A DNA stretch of 53,556 bases, taken from positions 1 to 53,556 of the forward strand of contig VHCG01000027.1 in assembly GCA_016871805.1 (NCBI GenBank), given 5' to 3'. A program made the translations under genes and the position numbers. Positions 33,949 to 41,294 of this stretch are shown here, one piece after another (the first letter of the stretch is position 1; each line of letters begins with the position of its first letter). This stretch comes from Verrucomicrobiota bacterium (GTDB taxonomy: Bacteria; Verrucomicrobiota; Verrucomicrobiia; Limisphaerales; UBA9464). Below the pieces are notes generated by a model that worked only from the letters and a program-made list of their open reading frames with translations, did not search any database and had not been told where the DNA came from.

Positions 33949-35798
33949 CAGCGCCCTCCGTCCCCGGCTTGTCCGCCGAACAGGGACCGGTACAGATCAT
34001 GGGATTGGAGGAGAACCTCATGGGTGCCAAGCCCGACCATGCGACCCCGATCGAGCACCAGGATGCGGTCGGCCCGACGGACCGTGGCGAGCCGATGCGC
34101 CACCATCAGGGTCGTCCGCCCCCGGCAGAGCACGCCCAGGGCGTCCTGGATCTCATGCTCCGTGCGCGGATCCACGGCGCTGGTGGCGTCATCGAGCAGC
34201 ACGATCCGCGGATCCACCAGAAGCGCCCGGGCGATCGCCAGACGCTGTCGCTGCCCGCCACTGAGGGAAACACCCCGCTCACCGATGACGGTATCGTAGC
34301 CCTCGGCAAGCTCGCGGATGAACCCATTGGCCCCGGCAGCCCGGGCGGCCCGTTCGATGTCCTCACGGGCGGCATCAGGACGCCCGAAGGCGATGTTGTC
34401 GGCAACGGACGCACTGAACAGAAAGGTCTCCTGGAAGACGATCGCCACGTTCCTCCGCAAGGCAGCCGGATCCAGTTGGCGGACATCGACACCATCGACA
34501 AGGAGCCTTCCCAGTGTCGGCCAATGGAACCCGGGCACCAGCGAGAGGAGAGTCGTCTTGCCCGCACCGGTGGGACCCACGATCGCCAGCGTCTCTCCCG
34601 GCTCGATCGTCAGGGTGATTTCCTCCACCGCGGCGATTGGACTGCGTGGATTTCCCGACAGCCCAACATCGGAGGCGGCGGGCTTCTCGGATTCCACCCG
34701 CAACGAGGGGGTCGAGCTGTAGTCGAATCCGACTCCTTCGAAGCGGATTCCGCCGCGGAACGGGCCCCCAACCGGGTGGCATCGAGTGGCTCCGGGGGAC
34801 GCGTCCTGAAGGATCTCGCAGATCCGTTGGGCGGCCGAGCTGGCGTTCTGGAGGATGCTGGTGATCTGCCCGATGATTCCGATGCGGCCGCCAAGGCCGA
34901 GCAGGTAGAAGACCACCTTCACCAGATCCCCGAGCGGAATCTCACCCCGGACAACCTGCTGGCCCCCGACCCACAAAACCAACGGCAGACCCAGACCGAA
35001 CAGAAACTGGGCGAACGGGACACGGGCGGCCCAGTAGTTGACCGTCTCCGCCACCTCCCGGAGGAATTCCTCCCGCTTCCCGCGGAACTTCTCGATCTCG
35101 GCCGACTCCCGGGCGAACGCCTTCACGACCCGGACCCCGGCGATGTTCTCCTGGATCACAGTACTCATCGCCCCGTGGCGATCGTGCACGCGCCGCCACC
35201 GAGGCTGGAGCCGGATGGCGAAGTATCCCATCGCCACGACGGTCGGGAGCATGGAACCGAGCGCGATGAATCCGAGGGGCGCACTGACAAGGAAGACCAG
35301 CACCAGGGTTCCCAGCAGACCTGCCAGGACGTCGACGCTGAAGAGGAGACACACAAACAGGAACTCCTGGAGCCGACCGACATCCGTCACGGCCCTGGAG
35401 ATGAGCTCTCCCGTGCGGGCGTTGTCATGCCACGCAAAGCTTTTCCGCTGGAGGCCGTCGTACACCGCCGCGCGGATGTCCCCCAGTGTGGTGATGGCGG
35501 TACGATTGCGGATGGGACCAAGAATGAGTCCAACCAGGGTCCGCAGGAGGACCAGGCCAGAAAAGACCACCACGGACCAGGCCAAGGGGTAGTTCTGTGC
35601 GGCGACAGGATCCTGGAGCCGGGTGATGGCATTGCCCAGGAACTGCGGGAGGATCAGTTCGATGCCGATGTTGACCAGCAGCAGCGAGACCGAGAGCGCC
35701 ACCCATCCGGGCCGGCGTCCGAGAAAGGCCACGACCGTCCAAAGCGCCCGGGGGGCGCTGGGGACAGCTGCTGAGGCGGGTGGGGGTTGGGCAGGCAT
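33948..35798 (-). CDS. ABC exporter subunit with degenerate Walker B (heterodimer partner 1)
   Basis: The 616-residue product has an ABC exporter membrane domain ('LLLVNIGIELILPQFLGNAI', 'ARTGELISRAVTDVGRLQEFLF') and an ATPase domain with Walker A GPTGAGKTT, Q-loop 'NVAIVFQETFLFSASV', signature VSLSGGQRQRLAIAR, and Walker B IVLLDDATSAVD, where the usual catalytic Glu after the Asp is replaced by Asp. The switch His is kept ('LMVAHRLATVRR'). A Glu-to-Asp change in one partner is typical of heterodimeric exporters of the TM287/TM288 and BmrCD kind, in which one ATP site is hydrolytically weak. An unusual 30-residue insertion lies between the start of the ATPase domain and Walker A ('RVESEKPAASDVGLSGNPRS'). 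Confidence 0.92.
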   Translation of the reverse strand: MPAQPPPASAAVPSAPRALWTVVAFLGRRPGWVALSVSLLLVNIGIELILPQFLGNAITRLQDPVAAQNYPLAWSVVVFSGLVLLRTLVGLILGPIRNRTAITTLGDIRAAVYDGLQRKSFAWHDNARTGELISRAVTDVGRLQEFLFVCLLFSVDVLAGLLGTLVLVFLVSAPLGFIALGSMLPTVVAMGYFAIRLQPRWRRVHDRHGAMSTVIQENIAGVRVVKAFARESAEIEKFRGKREEFLREVAETVNYWAARVPFAQFLFGLGLPLVLWVGGQQVVRGEIPLGDLVKVVFYLLGLGGRIGIIGQITSILQNASSAAQRICEILQDASPGATRCHPVGGPFRGGIRFEGVGFDYSSTPSLRVESEKPAASDVGLSGNPRSPIAAVEEITLTIEPGETLAIVGPTGAGKTTLLSLVPGFHWPTLGRLLVDGVDVRQLDPAALRRNVAIVFQETFLFSASVADNIAFGRPDAAREDIERAARAAGANGFIRELAEGYDTVIGERGVSLSGGQRQRLAIARALLVDPRIVLLDDATSAVDPRTEHEIQDALGVLCRGRTTLMVAHRLATVRRADRILVLDRGRMVGLGTHEVLLQSHDLYRSLFGGQAGDGGR

Positions 35799-35846
35799 CA
35801 GGCTCTGGACAGGATCCGAGATCCTCCAAAGGAGCGGCCGAAGCTG

Positions 35847-36137
35847 TCATCCACCCCGATCCCGGCAAGCGGAAGTCGACCCGGCAGCGGCACACCACCC
35901 TTCCCTCGGGACACGCTCATCGGGAACGGTTCCAAACGAAGACTCTGACTCGTCGCTCATCCCCGGAATCACCAGTTCCGTGAGACGGGCCACCAAAACG
36001 GGGTAGGCATGGAGGTTAAAATACCGGAGGTGGTTTTGTGATCGAGGATCAGTCACAGGGACGTTGTAGTCTGGCTTCGCGCCGACGATCCGAAGGGGAC
36101 TGGCTGCCCGCTCGATCCGGGAATAGGCTCCCGACAT
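35847..36137 (-). CDS. Possible small ORF overlapping the ferredoxin start (doubtful)
   Basis: The minus-strand frame gives 96 residues starting MSGAYSRIERAASPLRIVG. The middle (LRYFNLHAYPVLVARLTELV) has a plausible amphipathic and aromatic-rich composition, unlike most shadow frames here, but the ends (ERVPREGWCAAAGSTSACRD) do not. It lies in the 337-bp gap between the exporter and ferredoxin genes, and its ATG overlaps the divergent ferredoxin ATG. I know no family for it. If it is not a gene, this gap holds only promoter DNA. Confidence 0.2.
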   Translation of the reverse strand: MSGAYSRIERAASPLRIVGAKPDYNVPVTDPRSQNHLRYFNLHAYPVLVARLTELVIPGMSDESESSFGTVPDERVPREGWCAAAGSTSACRDRGG

Positions 36138-36465
36138 GGGTGATGTCTCACGTCGGGACCTTTTCCGAATCTTCGGCCGCCGGGTGCAGCCGGCTCCCAG
36201 GCCGGTCGCGGAACCCGACCCCCTTCGGGTTGCCCTCGTGTCGGGACGCCACTGCCTGGCTCTGACCTCCCGATGCTCGGTCTGCATCGAGCAGTGCCCC
36301 ATCCCCGGCGCCATGCAGTGGGATGCTGGACTGCCCATGGTGAACCCCGACATCTGCAATGGCTGCCGGATCTGCCAGCAGGTCTGTCCCGCCCCCACCA
36401 ACGCCGTCCGCATGCTGCCCCGCCCCCCGGGCAGCAATCAGTCGTGGCAGGAATCCCCAGACTGA
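36136..36465 (+). CDS. Two-cluster 4Fe-4S ferredoxin-like protein
   Basis: The 109-residue product carries two cysteine clusters: 'HCLALTSRCSVCIEQCP' (four Cys, CxxCxxxCP with an earlier Cys) and 'CNGCRICQQVCPAP' (CxxCxxCxxxCP). This suits an electron-transfer protein with two [4Fe-4S] centres. The N terminus MGDVSRRDLFRIFGRRV contains an 'SRRDLFR' run resembling a twin-arginine motif but is not followed by a hydrophobic stretch, so it probably remains cytoplasmic; it resembles NapF-type N termini. No redox partner is adjacent. GC content and codon use match neighbours. Confidence 0.85.
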   Translation: MGDVSRRDLFRIFGRRVQPAPRPVAEPDPLRVALVSGRHCLALTSRCSVCIEQCPIPGAMQWDAGLPMVNPDICNGCRICQQVCPAPTNAVRMLPRPPGSNQSWQESPD

Positions 36466-36501
36466 CCCGCCATGGCCGGAGCGCAGCCACGGGGGGGTGG
36501 A

Positions 36502-36765
36502 TTACACGGCATGCGATCGCGTGCGCCAGTAGAACTCCTCCTGGACCTCCCTGATCTCGATGAAACGCCCCGTCTTACCCAATGCCGCAAGCATCCGTTC
36601 GACGACAGGCAGGTCGTCGTCGAACCGCCACGACAAGGACTCGGCGTGCCGCTTGCGTGCATGACCGGTGACCTCCCCGAGCCCATCGAAGACACCCTCT
36701 GTGGCGTCCCATGCAGTGCGAGCCTCTCTCTCGGTTCGACACACCGTCTGATAGAAGTATGGCAT
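36502..36765 (-). CDS. Small hypothetical protein, 87 residues
   Basis: I do not recognise this protein (MPYFYQTVCRTEREARTAWD...). It is hydrophilic, with no signal peptide, and its predicted helices contain 'ARKRHAESLSWRFDDDLPVVERMLAAL'. Its ATG lies one base after the TGA of the VOC gene (TGAcATG), so it is the last gene of the four-gene minus-strand operon 37893-36502. An upstream start at 36813 would overlap the VOC gene and is less likely. It is the only gene, besides the first, of this operon that appears intact. Confidence 0.55.
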   Translation of the reverse strand: MPYFYQTVCRTEREARTAWDATEGVFDGLGEVTGHARKRHAESLSWRFDDDLPVVERMLAALGKTGRFIEIREVQEEFYWRTRSHAV

Positions 36766-36766
36766 G

Positions 36767-37152
36767 TCAGGCTGCGGTTTCTCGGAGATGAACGAGGTTG
36801 CCCTCGGGGTCACAGACGTTGCGCACCTTCATGCCGGGCCCCGGCCACACAGGACCCCAAATGCGCCCCCCTGTCCCCTCCACCACGGCCTCCGCGACGG
36901 CAAGATTTTCGACGGTGAAGAACGGCTTGATGGCCTGATTCTCCCGGGGCACGGGCGGAACCCCGATGACAATGCCCTCGGCAACCTGACGGGGAATGGC
37001 GTAGACATGAGCTGGACGTCCGGCGACTGGAGAACCCGATGCTCCGGGTCGGAGTGGACCACACGCGCACCCAACACCCGCTCATAGAATGCCGAGACCA
37101 ACGCAAGGTCCTTTGCGTAGAGAAGAACACCGGTTCTGGCAGGGCCTGACAT
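36767..37152 (-). pseudogene. VOC/glyoxalase-like protein, broken by a 1-nt frameshift
   Basis: Reading from the ATG at 37152 gives 'TGVLLYAKDLALVSAFYERVLGARVVHSDPEHRVLQSPDVQLM', a good VOC N-terminal half. The same frame then turns into Arg/Pro/Ser-rich nonsense. The other half of the protein, 'YAIPRQVAEGIVIGVPPVPRENQAI...FFTVENLAVAEA...GPGMKVRNVCDPEGNLVHLRE', resumes in the +1 frame. The two join if one base is restored near 37001-37010 (just after 'QLM'). Combined length would be about 128 residues, normal for a single VOC domain. Such proteins are often annotated as bleomycin-resistance-like. An assembly error cannot be excluded. Confidence 0.85.
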
Positions 37153-37175
37153 GGATTCCTTGGAAGATCTGGGAA

Positions 37176-37562
37176 TCAGGGTGTCACCCGTCGCTCCAAC
37201 TCCACAACCACTCGCTCAAGGCTGCCCCGGAGAATGATGCGGTCGGAACCGCCGCCACGCTTCCGCTGGATGAGATATTGCTGGCCTGCCTGGGCCTCGA
37301 ACTGCAGCAGCGGGAACTCCACCTCCCCCAGGCGCCCCGAAATCACCCGGACCGTGGTTGGACCCGGCGGAATCCGGAACCGCTCTCGGAACCGCCAGAA
37401 GCTCGTCGGCTGGCCATTGATATGGGGCGGCTATACATCCTCACCCACCAACACCGCATCAACTGAGACCACCCGAACATTGCGGAATTGGTTTGGGTAG
37501 GCGCAGCCAGCCAGGAGGGCAGCGGCCACCACGAAAAGGGTCATGGAACCGAGGGCGTTCAT
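37176..37562 (-). pseudogene. Lipoprotein gene interrupted by an in-frame TAG
   Basis: From the ATG at 37562 the frame reads MNALGSMTLFVVAAALLAGC with the lipobox LLAG-C, then 'AYPNQFRNVRVVSVDAVLVGEDV' and a TAG at 37431-37433. The same frame then continues without interruption for 84 more codons to TGA 37176-37178 ('PPHINGQPTSFWRFRERFRI', 'IPPGPTTVRVISGRLG', 'LLQFEAQAGQQYLIQRKR'), which is protein-like and typical of small periplasmic lipoproteins. The reading thus suggests one ~128-residue gene with a nonsense codon. Its start is one base after the stop of the upstream lipoprotein gene (TGAcATG). Confidence 0.75.
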
Positions 37563-37563
37563 G

Positions 37564-37893
37564 TCACTGTGATCCAACCTCGAAATCGATGAGCCGGTCC
37601 AGACCGTCCAGGAAGATGTACGTCTGCACGTCGAGGGTCGACGTTTGCCCCACCGCCACCGCGCGCTGCGCCTTCTGGGCAATGACCCGCTGCCACGACG
37701 ATGCATGGGTCGGTGCCCGACCCACCCAGCAGGGACTCTCCCGTCTTGTCATCCGGATCCGACACCCGAGCGTGGACTCCACCACGCTTCGCGGCGCATT
37801 CGTCGCCAGCAGCGCCCGCATGGCCGCATTGCGCTCCCCGATGCCACAACCCACCGCCACAAGCACCAGGAGAATCCATGCGGGCCGGCGCAT
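37564..37893 (-). CDS. Small lipoprotein (first gene of a four-gene operon)
   Basis: The 109-residue product begins MRRPAWILLVLVAVGCG, a signal with lipobox AVG-C. The mature part contains 'SVVESTLGCRIRMTRR' and ends 'YIFLDGLDRLIDFEVGSQ', a pattern faintly similar to BamE/SmpA-type small outer-membrane lipoproteins, though I would not assign it to them. The ATG at 37893 is preferred over 37929 because the signal peptide starts there. TGAcATG couples it to the next, broken, lipoprotein gene. Genes downstream encode a broken VOC protein and an 87-residue protein. Confidence 0.65.
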   Translation of the reverse strand: MRRPAWILLVLVAVGCGIGERNAAMRALLATNAPRSVVESTLGCRIRMTRRESPCWVGRAPTHASSWQRVIAQKAQRAVAVGQTSTLDVQTYIFLDGLDRLIDFEVGSQ

Positions 37894-38050
37894 GAACGCC
37901 AGGAACACTCGGGGACCTCTCACCTTCACGGCTCCGTTTCACCCGTTGGGAACTGCTGACAACGTCATTCCAGCAGGCCAACGAATCGGCCCGGGATGGG
38001 CGGCTGGGATCCGGTTTGCATCGAAGGGCCGTTATGCGAGCGTTGGAAGC

Positions 38051-38272
38051 ATGCATCGGGATCCAGATGACGAGTGGCAGGAATGGTTCCGGCTTTCGCC
38101 TCTGGAGCGATGGGACGAGAGCATGAAACTGTGGGCGCAGTATCTCGCCCAGGGAGGCAGCCTTGATCCGGAACCAGATTCACAAAGTCCTTTCGACTTT
38201 CCAGAGCTGCGGGGTTCACGCCCTGTTGATGGGCGGTCAGGCCTGCGTGTTCTACGGCGCGGCGGAGTTTAG
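38051..38272 (+). CDS. Small protein overlapping and preceding a nucleotidyltransferase
   Basis: The 73-residue product (MHRDPDDEWQEWFRLSPLER...) is acidic and Trp-rich in its first half, with 'SMKLWAQYLAQGGSLDPEPD' in the middle and a basic tail 'RSGLRVLRRGGV'. The protein-like composition across the 110 bp where it overlaps the next gene indicates that both frames are used. I recall similar short proteins ending in 'DGR.GLRV.RR.GV' placed directly ahead of nucleotidyltransferases in other genomes, but I cannot name the family. Its position suggests an antitoxin- or partner-like role. The ATG at 38051 is the only reasonable start. Confidence 0.65.
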   Translation: MHRDPDDEWQEWFRLSPLERWDESMKLWAQYLAQGGSLDPEPDSQSPFDFPELRGSRPVDGRSGLRVLRRGGV

Positions 38273-38918
38273 CCGAGACACCGATTTTGCGATTGCTACC
38301 GACCCTCAAAACATGGGTCGGATCGATACCGCCCTGGCCGAACTGAAGGCTACCGTCATCGCTGTGCCCCCATTTTCCAGGGACCATCTCCAACGGGGGC
38401 ATGCCATCCACTTCCGCTGCCACCATCCCGAAGCCGCGGGGCTCCGGGTGGACATCATGTCCAGGATGAGGGGGGTGGCCCCTTTCCCAGAGCTTTGGCA
38501 ACGAAGAACGACCCTCAACGGTGCCGAGGGAACGATCTACGAACTGATGGCCCTATCCGACCTCGTCCTCGCCAAGAAGACCCAGCGGGACAAGGACTGG
38601 CCAATGATCCGTCGGTTGATTGAGGCAGACCATGCAGCCTGCGAAGGTGAACCCGTCCTCGAACAATCCCGATTCTGGCTGAGGGAATGCCGGACACCGG
38701 AGCTGCTGATCGATCTGGTGCGGCAATTTCCCGAAGTGGCAAAGGATCTTGCAGCTGGAGTGCGGCCCCTTCTTTGGGCGGCACTGGATGGCGACGTGAC
38801 GACGATCGAGGCGGCCTTGGCAGAGGAGGAGTGGATGGAGCGGGTTGCTGACCGGATCTACTGGAATCCCCTGAGGAGGGAACTCGAGCAGATGCGCCAC
38901 GCCTCAAGACCGAATTAA
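38163..38918 (+). CDS. Nucleotidyltransferase of the AbiEii/MNT-like superfamily
   Basis: The 251-residue product has an N-terminal nucleotidyltransferase core: 'GVHALLMGGQACVFYGAAEFSRDTDFAI', in which GG, the spaced G and S-x-D-x-D supply the metal and nucleotide site, followed by a third acidic position in 'GLRVDIMSRM'. The C-terminal half is helical. This fold is found in toxin-antitoxin nucleotidyltransferases, abortive-infection proteins and minor antibiotic adenylyltransferases; context favours a TA-like pair with the overlapping 73-residue gene. The start is uncertain: TTG at 38163 gives MIRNQIHKVLSTFQSCGVHA and an overlap of 110 nt with the small gene. Confidence 0.75.
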   Translation: MIRNQIHKVLSTFQSCGVHALLMGGQACVFYGAAEFSRDTDFAIATDPQNMGRIDTALAELKATVIAVPPFSRDHLQRGHAIHFRCHHPEAAGLRVDIMSRMRGVAPFPELWQRRTTLNGAEGTIYELMALSDLVLAKKTQRDKDWPMIRRLIEADHAACEGEPVLEQSRFWLRECRTPELLIDLVRQFPEVAKDLAAGVRPLLWAALDGDVTTIEAALAEEEWMERVADRIYWNPLRRELEQMRHASRPN

Positions 38919-39014
38919 AGGAGGGTCACACGTGACATCCGGGATGGAATCCCAGACCGGCACGGATCGGGCCATTGCGATGGTTTGGGTAGATGGATCA
39001 GTCCTTAGCCAGAA

Positions 39015-40013
39015 ATGTCTGTGGCAAATCCTTCGCGACGTCCTGATCTTTTTCTCCTCCGTATGCTGACTTTAAGAGCGCTGGTACTGGTCGGATTCCT
39101 CGCCGTTCTCTCCGGCCTCCTTACATCCCTCGCCCAGACCACCAATGGTCTGATCGCCGACTACCGGTTCGATGGCTGGATCACCAACCGAACCGGTCTT
39201 CCGACACCCGGACTCGTGAGCCAGGCCGCGGTGTTCGGGCCCGATCGGTCCGGGGCCACTCATCAGGCCCTCGACCTGCAGAGGCGCGACTTCATTGGAT
39301 CCGCCTCGGTGGACTACCTTAAAAATCGGCGTTCCTGGACCTGGTCTGCCTAGATCCGCCCCAGGGTGCTGACCACGACGACGCCTGCGGCCATCTATTC
39401 CGAGGGCAACGACGGAATCAGCGTCCTCATCGGGGAGTACCAGGGGAGCCTCATCGTTTCAGTCTGGAGCGAGTCGTATTCGGGAAGCTGGGGAACCGTG
39501 CAGTCTCCGGCTCTGTTGAAGACCAACGAGTGGACGCATGTCGCGGTCGTTCTCAAGGTGCCCGAGGGTGCCGTCACCGGCACCGCGACCCTCTTCAAGG
39601 ACGGTCAGCCCGTGACGACAGGACCGATGCCCTACCTCAAGATCTCGGACAGCCGGGCCAAGATCCATCAGTTCGCATTCGGCATGAACATCGGCGCCTT
39701 CTTCGGTGGACAATCCGGTTCCCCCTACGCCTATCGAGGAGGGCTGGACCAGCTCCAGATCTTCGACCGAGCCCTGGCCGACCAGGAAATCCTTGGGCTG
39801 GCCGGAAAGACCAACACCCTGGTCATCCAGCCCGCAGTGGAGCTGCTGTTCGCGACCGAACCGGGTCTCAAATACCGCCTCCAGTGGAGCGAGGACCTCA
39901 CCGGCTGGAGCAACCATGGTGATGTGATCCTCGGAACCGGCGAGACCCATTCGACCTTCGCCTCGACACGGGAGGAGACCCACCGCTACCGGCGGCTGGT
40001 GATTGCGCCGTGA
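39015..40013 (+). pseudogene. Exported LamG/concanavalin-A-like protein with an in-frame TAG
   Basis: A signal peptide (LTLRALVLVGFLAVLSGLLT from the ATG at 39063) is followed by a LamG-type domain: 'NGLIADYRFDGW', 'ALDLQRRDFIGS', 'RRSWTWSA' then TAG at 39351-39353, and in the same frame 'IRPRVLTTTTPAAIYSEGND', 'NEWTHVAVVLKV', 'TATLFKDGQPV', 'YRGGLDQLQIFDRALADQEI'. LamG proteins usually read 'WSAWI' at this place, so a TGG codon has probably become TAG. The C-terminal ~70 residues form the beta module 'YRLQWSEDLTGWSNHGDV...THRYRRLVIAP' seen in other exported proteins here. Without suppression only a ~110-residue stub would be made. Confidence 0.88.
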
Positions 40014-40196
40014 GGTCCCAATGGCGTTACCCTGGGCTGCTATGCGGAACTCCCGTAGAAGCGGCAGCCACAGAGGTTGCTACGCCATTTTCCGGGATCT
40101 GTGATCCGTACGGCCAGCTCTCGCCATGGGATTGATTCTCATTTCCGTATGCCCTCGTGAGTCAATTCCTCCACGTTTCTGCTTCCGCTCCCTCCC

Positions 40197-41294
40197 TCAA
40201 CGAGGCTCTCTCCGAGCCCGGTCATAATGTTCCGCGCTCACATCGAGTTCCGGCGTGTATTCCAGATTCCTCGAGCTGCTCGGGTTGAGGTGGTAGTCCA
40301 GTAGGGTGACCGTGGGCGGGGCCCCTCTCGGGAACGGACTGACCCTCAACTCGATTCGAGCATGGACGGTACCGTTTCGGCTTCTCAGGAAAAACCGTCC
40401 TTCGAAGCCTTCCCGCCAGGCCGGATCCTCGGCCGCCTGCTGGAATCGGATTTCAGGCAGGTAACCCACATCGGGAGCCCGGAAGGGAAACTCCTCCTCA
40501 TGCGCCACCAAGCCGCCCTCTACCCCTGAGAGGACCACAGCCCAGTCGAACCGCCGTCGACCCTCGACCAACCGCTCGGGGCCATGATGGACCACGACCC
40601 GAAGATCGCCGCCCACTGCCACCGTGCGTTGCCCCACAAGATCGATGACCATCTCCCCGGTCGCGGACGTCATCGGGAACTTCAAAGTCTCGCGGTGGAT
40701 TAGAGGCTCCGCCGGACCCCTTCTTCGGAGGCGCAACACCTCAGGCTGGTCCGGGTTTGGTCGGTGGAACCGTGGATCCCACGGCTCGCCATAGTTGAGG
40801 ATGCGATGGGCTTCCCGGGTGCTGTGGAATCCCTCGCGACTCGCCCGGACGGTCAGCACGGCTCCTTCCTTTCCTTCGAGGCGGACCCGGCCCGATCCAT
40901 CGGAGGTCATGGTTGTCGAGGAATGCCCAGCCGGTGAGAGGTCGGTCCAGGTCATCTCGACCCGGGCATCCGCAACCGGTTGACCGAGCTCATCCAGCAC
41001 GAGTCCCCAGAACGCGATAGGACGCCGCCATCGCCACTCGGGATCACGTCGGAGAGCCTCGAGCGCCTCCTCGGCGATGGGATCCGTTTGGCCGACTCCC
41101 GGCTTGGATCCGATGGATTCCGGGACCGGACCTGTCGACTCCACCGAACCTGACGCCGCTTCTGCCTGAGCCGACCGCGACACCGTTGGCCGGTTGGCCG
41201 ACCCAGGACCGTGGGCGATGCGCCACACAAGGACACCTGAGACGACCAGAGCCCCGGACAGACCCGAGATGAGAAGACCGCGGATGTTCTTCAT
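40197..41294 (-). CDS. Exported protein with a carboxypeptidase-regulatory-like domain
   Basis: The product is 365 residues. The N terminus (MKNIRGLLISGLSGALVVSG) is a signal or anchor helix. After a low-complexity linker, 'PIAFWGLVLDELGQPVADARVEMTWTD' through 'GSGRVRLEGKEGAVLTVRASREGFHST' forms a CarboxypepD_reg/Ig-like beta sandwich, and the rest is beta-rich ('FPFRAPDVGYLPEIRFQQ', 'RFFLRSRNGTVHARIELRVS'). It may act as a binding or scaffold protein at the cell surface. It overlaps the upstream 1545-residue gene by 4 nt (ATGA), so the two are almost certainly functional partners. The start at 41294 is set by that overlap. Confidence 0.75.
   Translation of the reverse strand: MKNIRGLLISGLSGALVVSGVLVWRIAHGPGSANRPTVSRSAQAEAASGSVESTGPVPESIGSKPGVGQTDPIAEEALEALRRDPEWRWRRPIAFWGLVLDELGQPVADARVEMTWTDLSPAGHSSTTMTSDGSGRVRLEGKEGAVLTVRASREGFHSTREAHRILNYGEPWDPRFHRPNPDQPEVLRLRRRGPAEPLIHRETLKFPMTSATGEMVIDLVGQRTVAVGGDLRVVVHHGPERLVEGRRRFDWAVVLSGVEGGLVAHEEEFPFRAPDVGYLPEIRFQQAAEDPAWREGFEGRFFLRSRNGTVHARIELRVSPFPRGAPPTVTLLDYHLNPSSSRNLEYTPELDVSAEHYDRARREPR

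Noticed and set aside
38925..38936. GTCAC-AC-GTGAC dyad after the nucleotidyltransferase gene, as a terminator
   Set aside because: The stem is only 5 bp and has no following T-run.
36502..40013. Reassigned TAG codon as an explanation for the two in-frame stops
   Set aside because: TAG ends intact genes in this window (8757, 20675, 32080) and no suppressor tRNA is visible, so nonsense mutation or sequence error is simpler.
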